Assembly (NCBI RefSeq): GCF_047973035.1
Contig: NZ_JBKEBF010000037.1
Coordinates: forward strand, 62,001 to 126,000
Direction: 5' to 3'
Origin: Oleidesulfovibrio sp047973035
GTDB taxonomy: Bacteria > Desulfobacterota > Desulfovibrionia > Desulfovibrionales > Desulfovibrionaceae
DNA: 64,000 bases
The notes beneath the pieces are model-generated. The model had not been told where the DNA came from and searched no databases. It was given only the letters and a program-made list of their open reading frames with translations. The first letter of the stretch is position 1; each line of letters opens with the position of its first letter. Positions 62,152 through 64,000 of the stretch are shown here, in pieces. The translations under genes and the position numbers were made by a program.

Positions 62152-62724
62152 TTACTTTTTGAAGTCTTTTCCGGCGCTGAATGCCTGCCCGAGGTATTCA
62201 CCCACAGAGTAGTATCCGCGGGTAACAGGGGCAAAAATGATGGGGTCGATCTTCAAAATGTCGGGAAGGCCATCTTCGCGCAGGCACGATTCGTCAACCT
62301 TCACGTCTTTGACTTCGCCGATGAACTGGGTATGCAGGCCGATGCTGTGCGAATGAGTAAGAGTGCATTCGATAATAACGGGAAATTCATCCACGTAAGG
62401 TGCGTCAACAAGCTCGCCTTTAACAGCGGTCAGCCCCAGTGTTTCAAATTTATTCTCGTCCCTGCCGGAAACGATGCCCGCATAGTCGGCATGTGCCATG
62501 TGACGTCGCGAAGCAATGGAAACGGTAAAGGCTTTGCGGGTCAGAATGGCATCGTGCGAGAAGGTTGCCGGACGCAGTGAAACCGCAATGCTGGGCGGTT
62601 TTGAGCAGCAGATGCCTGCCCATGCGGCTGCCATGATGTTCGGGCGGTCGTCGGCATCATAGGTGCCTACACAAAAAAGCGGAGTCGGATACGCAAGTGT
62701 CTTTGCGCCAAGCGATTTTTTCAT
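62152..62724 (-). CDS. Flavin reductase family protein
   Basis: A 190-residue flavin-binding split-barrel protein (HpaC/FlRed-like family, often annotated as flavoredoxin in Desulfovibrio). The segments TPLFCVGTYDADDRPNIMAAAWAGICCSKPP and SIASRRHMAHADYAGIVSGRDENKFE are typical. It probably moves electrons from NAD(P)H or a donor protein to FMN. The ATG has AAGGAG at a spacing of 8. Single gene, divergent from the amino-acid-binding protein gene. Confidence 0.85.
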   Translation of the reverse strand: MKKSLGAKTLAYPTPLFCVGTYDADDRPNIMAAAWAGICCSKPPSIAVSLRPATFSHDAILTRKAFTVSIASRRHMAHADYAGIVSGRDENKFETLGLTAVKGELVDAPYVDEFPVIIECTLTHSHSIGLHTQFIGEVKDVKVDESCLREDGLPDILKIDPIIFAPVTRGYYSVGEYLGQAFSAGKDFKK

Positions 62725-63064
62725 TGTGGTACTCCTTGGCTGGATATTCTGCCGTTCAGGCGGATTTATTGTCACAACGGGCTTCACACGAATCGCAGTA
62801 TTGTGCCTTTCGTATGACACTGTGGCAAGGGTTAGGCGCAAAGAGGCGGAATTGGCAACTATCTGCCGCACGAAAACAGTACAGGATGTCTTATTTTGCC
62901 ATTTTTGTACTATTGCAACTTGCAGCCTGTGCCGCTTTCTGCTAGCGAAATTGGTTGTTGTCTCGGCATTACGGGAACTTCCGCTCTGTGGAAGTCGTCA
63001 CTCCCGCCCGGCTTCGCGCCTGTTATCAACTCTTTTCAACTTCTTTAGAGGAAGGAATACGAGC
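62725..63064. other. Divergent intergenic region
   Basis: About 340 bases between flavin reductase and the binding-protein gene, holding both promoters. A candidate sigma-54 site near 62850 has GG-GC spacing off by one and was not accepted. Confidence 0.4.
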
Positions 63065-63820
63065 ATGTTGAGGAAGTTCTCCATCGTCGCAGCTGTACTG
63101 GCCCTTACCTTGGCCTTTGCAGGCTCTGCTTTTGCTGGCAAATCTCTGGTAAACGGCATTGACGCCAACTACCCTCCTTTCGCCTACGTTGATAAAGACG
63201 GCAAGCCTGCCGGTTTTGACGTGGACGCCATGGACTGGATTGCAAACAAAATGGGCTTTACCGTAACGCATAAGCCTATGGAATGGTCCACCATTGTACA
63301 GAGCCTTGTTTCCAAAAAAATCGACATGGTCTGCTCCGGTATGAGCATCACCGAAGAGCGCGCCAAACAGGTAAACTTCTCTGACCCTTACTGGACCGTT
63401 GCTCAGGTTTTTATTGCCAAAAAAGGTTCCGGTATGACTGTTGATCAGGTTTTCACCGCTGAAAAGAAGCTGGGCGTACAGTCCGGTACGTCTGAAGCAG
63501 ACTGGCTTGACAAAGAGAAGGCCAACAAGCCTGAGTGGAATTTCACCGCACGTTTTTACGATTCCGCTCCTCTTGCCATTGAAGACGTTATCAACGGCCG
63601 TATCGACGCCGCTGCCATGGACATCGCTCCCGCACAGGACGCCATGCGCGTTAAGCCTATTGAAATCGTGGGCTCCTTCACCGAACCCGAATACTTCGGC
63701 ATCGCCGTTCGCAAAGACGACAAAGAGCTGCTCGACACCATCAACAAGGGTCTTGCCCTGCTGATGGCTGATCCCTACTGGGAAGAGCTGAAAGCAAAGT
63801 ACCTTGGCGAAAAGCACTAA
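63065..63820 (+). CDS. Periplasmic amino-acid-binding protein of an ABC transporter
   Basis: A 251-residue family 3 solute-binding protein. A Sec signal peptide (about 1-24, AFAGSAFA) precedes the SBP_bac_3 domain with DANYPPFAYVDKDGKPAGFDVD, MEWSTIVQSLVSKKIDMVCSGMSITEERAKQVNFSDPY and a C-terminal YWEELKAKYLG. It should bind a polar amino acid. The ATG follows AGAGGAAGGAA. No permease or ATPase gene lies within the 180 bases left in the window. Confidence 0.9.
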   Translation: MLRKFSIVAAVLALTLAFAGSAFAGKSLVNGIDANYPPFAYVDKDGKPAGFDVDAMDWIANKMGFTVTHKPMEWSTIVQSLVSKKIDMVCSGMSITEERAKQVNFSDPYWTVAQVFIAKKGSGMTVDQVFTAEKKLGVQSGTSEADWLDKEKANKPEWNFTARFYDSAPLAIEDVINGRIDAAAMDIAPAQDAMRVKPIEIVGSFTEPEYFGIAVRKDDKELLDTINKGLALLMADPYWEELKAKYLGEKH

Positions 63821-63888
63821 GCACTTTTTTGCTGCTGTCCCTTCCGCTGTCTTCTAAGGGCGGCGCAAGGAAATTCACAGTGCGTATC

Positions 63889-63922
63889 ACTCCGGCGGGC
63901 ACCTGTTGTCCGCCGGAGTTTG
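63889..63922 (+). terminator. Hairpin after amino-acid-binding protein
   Basis: Ten-base perfect arms ACTCCGGCGG / CCGCCGGAGT with an 11-base loop, followed by only a few T, so it may be an intra-operon stem rather than a full stop. Confidence 0.55.
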
Positions 63923-64000
63923 TGCGAAATGCGGGGGAAATCTTTTATCGCGTTTCGCGTGTTTTTTCTGTATAGCGAGCAGGCGCACAACGCGGGGCAA

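Noticed and set aside
62845..62865. Sigma-54 promoter upstream of the amino-acid-binding protein
   Set aside because: A TGGCA and a TGC block exist, but the GG-GC distance is one base short.

Overview
The window reads as a chromosomal segment of a Gram-negative, anaerobic, Desulfovibrio-like bacterium (Desulfovibrionales). The case rests on the combination of an adenosylcobalamin-dependent ribonucleotide reductase, a ferredoxin-linked 2-oxoacid oxidoreductase, class 1B dihydroorotate dehydrogenase (PyrD plus PyrK), an Mla-type outer-membrane lipid transporter, a heptose kinase for LPS and a ZraP-like metal-binding periplasmic protein. Base composition is fairly even at about 50-55% G+C, except for AT-rich intergenic stretches and the AT-rich 5' half of a GGDEF gene. 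Fifty-four protein genes are supported. No tRNA, rRNA, CRISPR array, insertion sequence or prophage was seen. The species assignment is inference; no marker RNA is present.

Layout. 0-8.6 kb: ZraP-like protein, a tiny putative lipoprotein with its own promoter and terminator, nrdJ, ftsEX, ilvD, a methyltransferase. 9-18.7 kb: membrane diguanylate cyclase, hisS-aspS, def-fmt, then DUF116-rsmB; this block is mostly translation and protein or rRNA maturation. 19-23 kb (minus): mlaB-mlaE-mlaF-mlaD, a PqiC-like lipoprotein and a DUF1992 gene. 23.3-26.9 kb: hldA-parB and parA on the minus strand with a zinc-ribbon gene inserted antisense between parB and parA, and two perfect parS sites beside parA. 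26.9-34 kb (minus): sugar-nucleotide epimerase, slipin-NfeD pair, a coaBC operon with a lipoprotein and a uracil-glycosylase-like protein. 34-38.2 kb: queA and the four-subunit Vor/Kor operon followed by a third parS. 38.5-43 kb: SPL-like radical SAM gene, tandem-domain universal stress protein, Fe-dependent alcohol dehydrogenase, and a Fur-box-preceded signal-peptidase-like membrane protein. 43-53 kb: PutA-like bifunctional proline catabolic enzyme, pyrK-pyrD, U32 protein, ADP-ribosylglycohydrolase, stress and hypothetical genes. 53-64 kb: asnS, two different glutamine synthetases each behind a sigma-54-type promoter, a second proline dehydrogenase with DUF2000, an AraC regulator, a flavin reductase and an amino-acid-binding protein.

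How the genes work together. The clearest functional themes are chromosome segregation (ParA, ParB, three parS sites), envelope lipid and LPS homeostasis (Mla, HldA, epimerase, FtsEX), nitrogen and amino-acid metabolism (GSIII, GSI-alpha, two proline dehydrogenases, IlvD, Vor, amino-acid-binding protein) and translation (HisRS, AspRS, AsnRS, Def, Fmt, RsmB, QueA). The most unusual items are the split par locus, the iron-box signal-peptidase pseudoenzyme, and the paired sigma-54-controlled glutamine synthetases.
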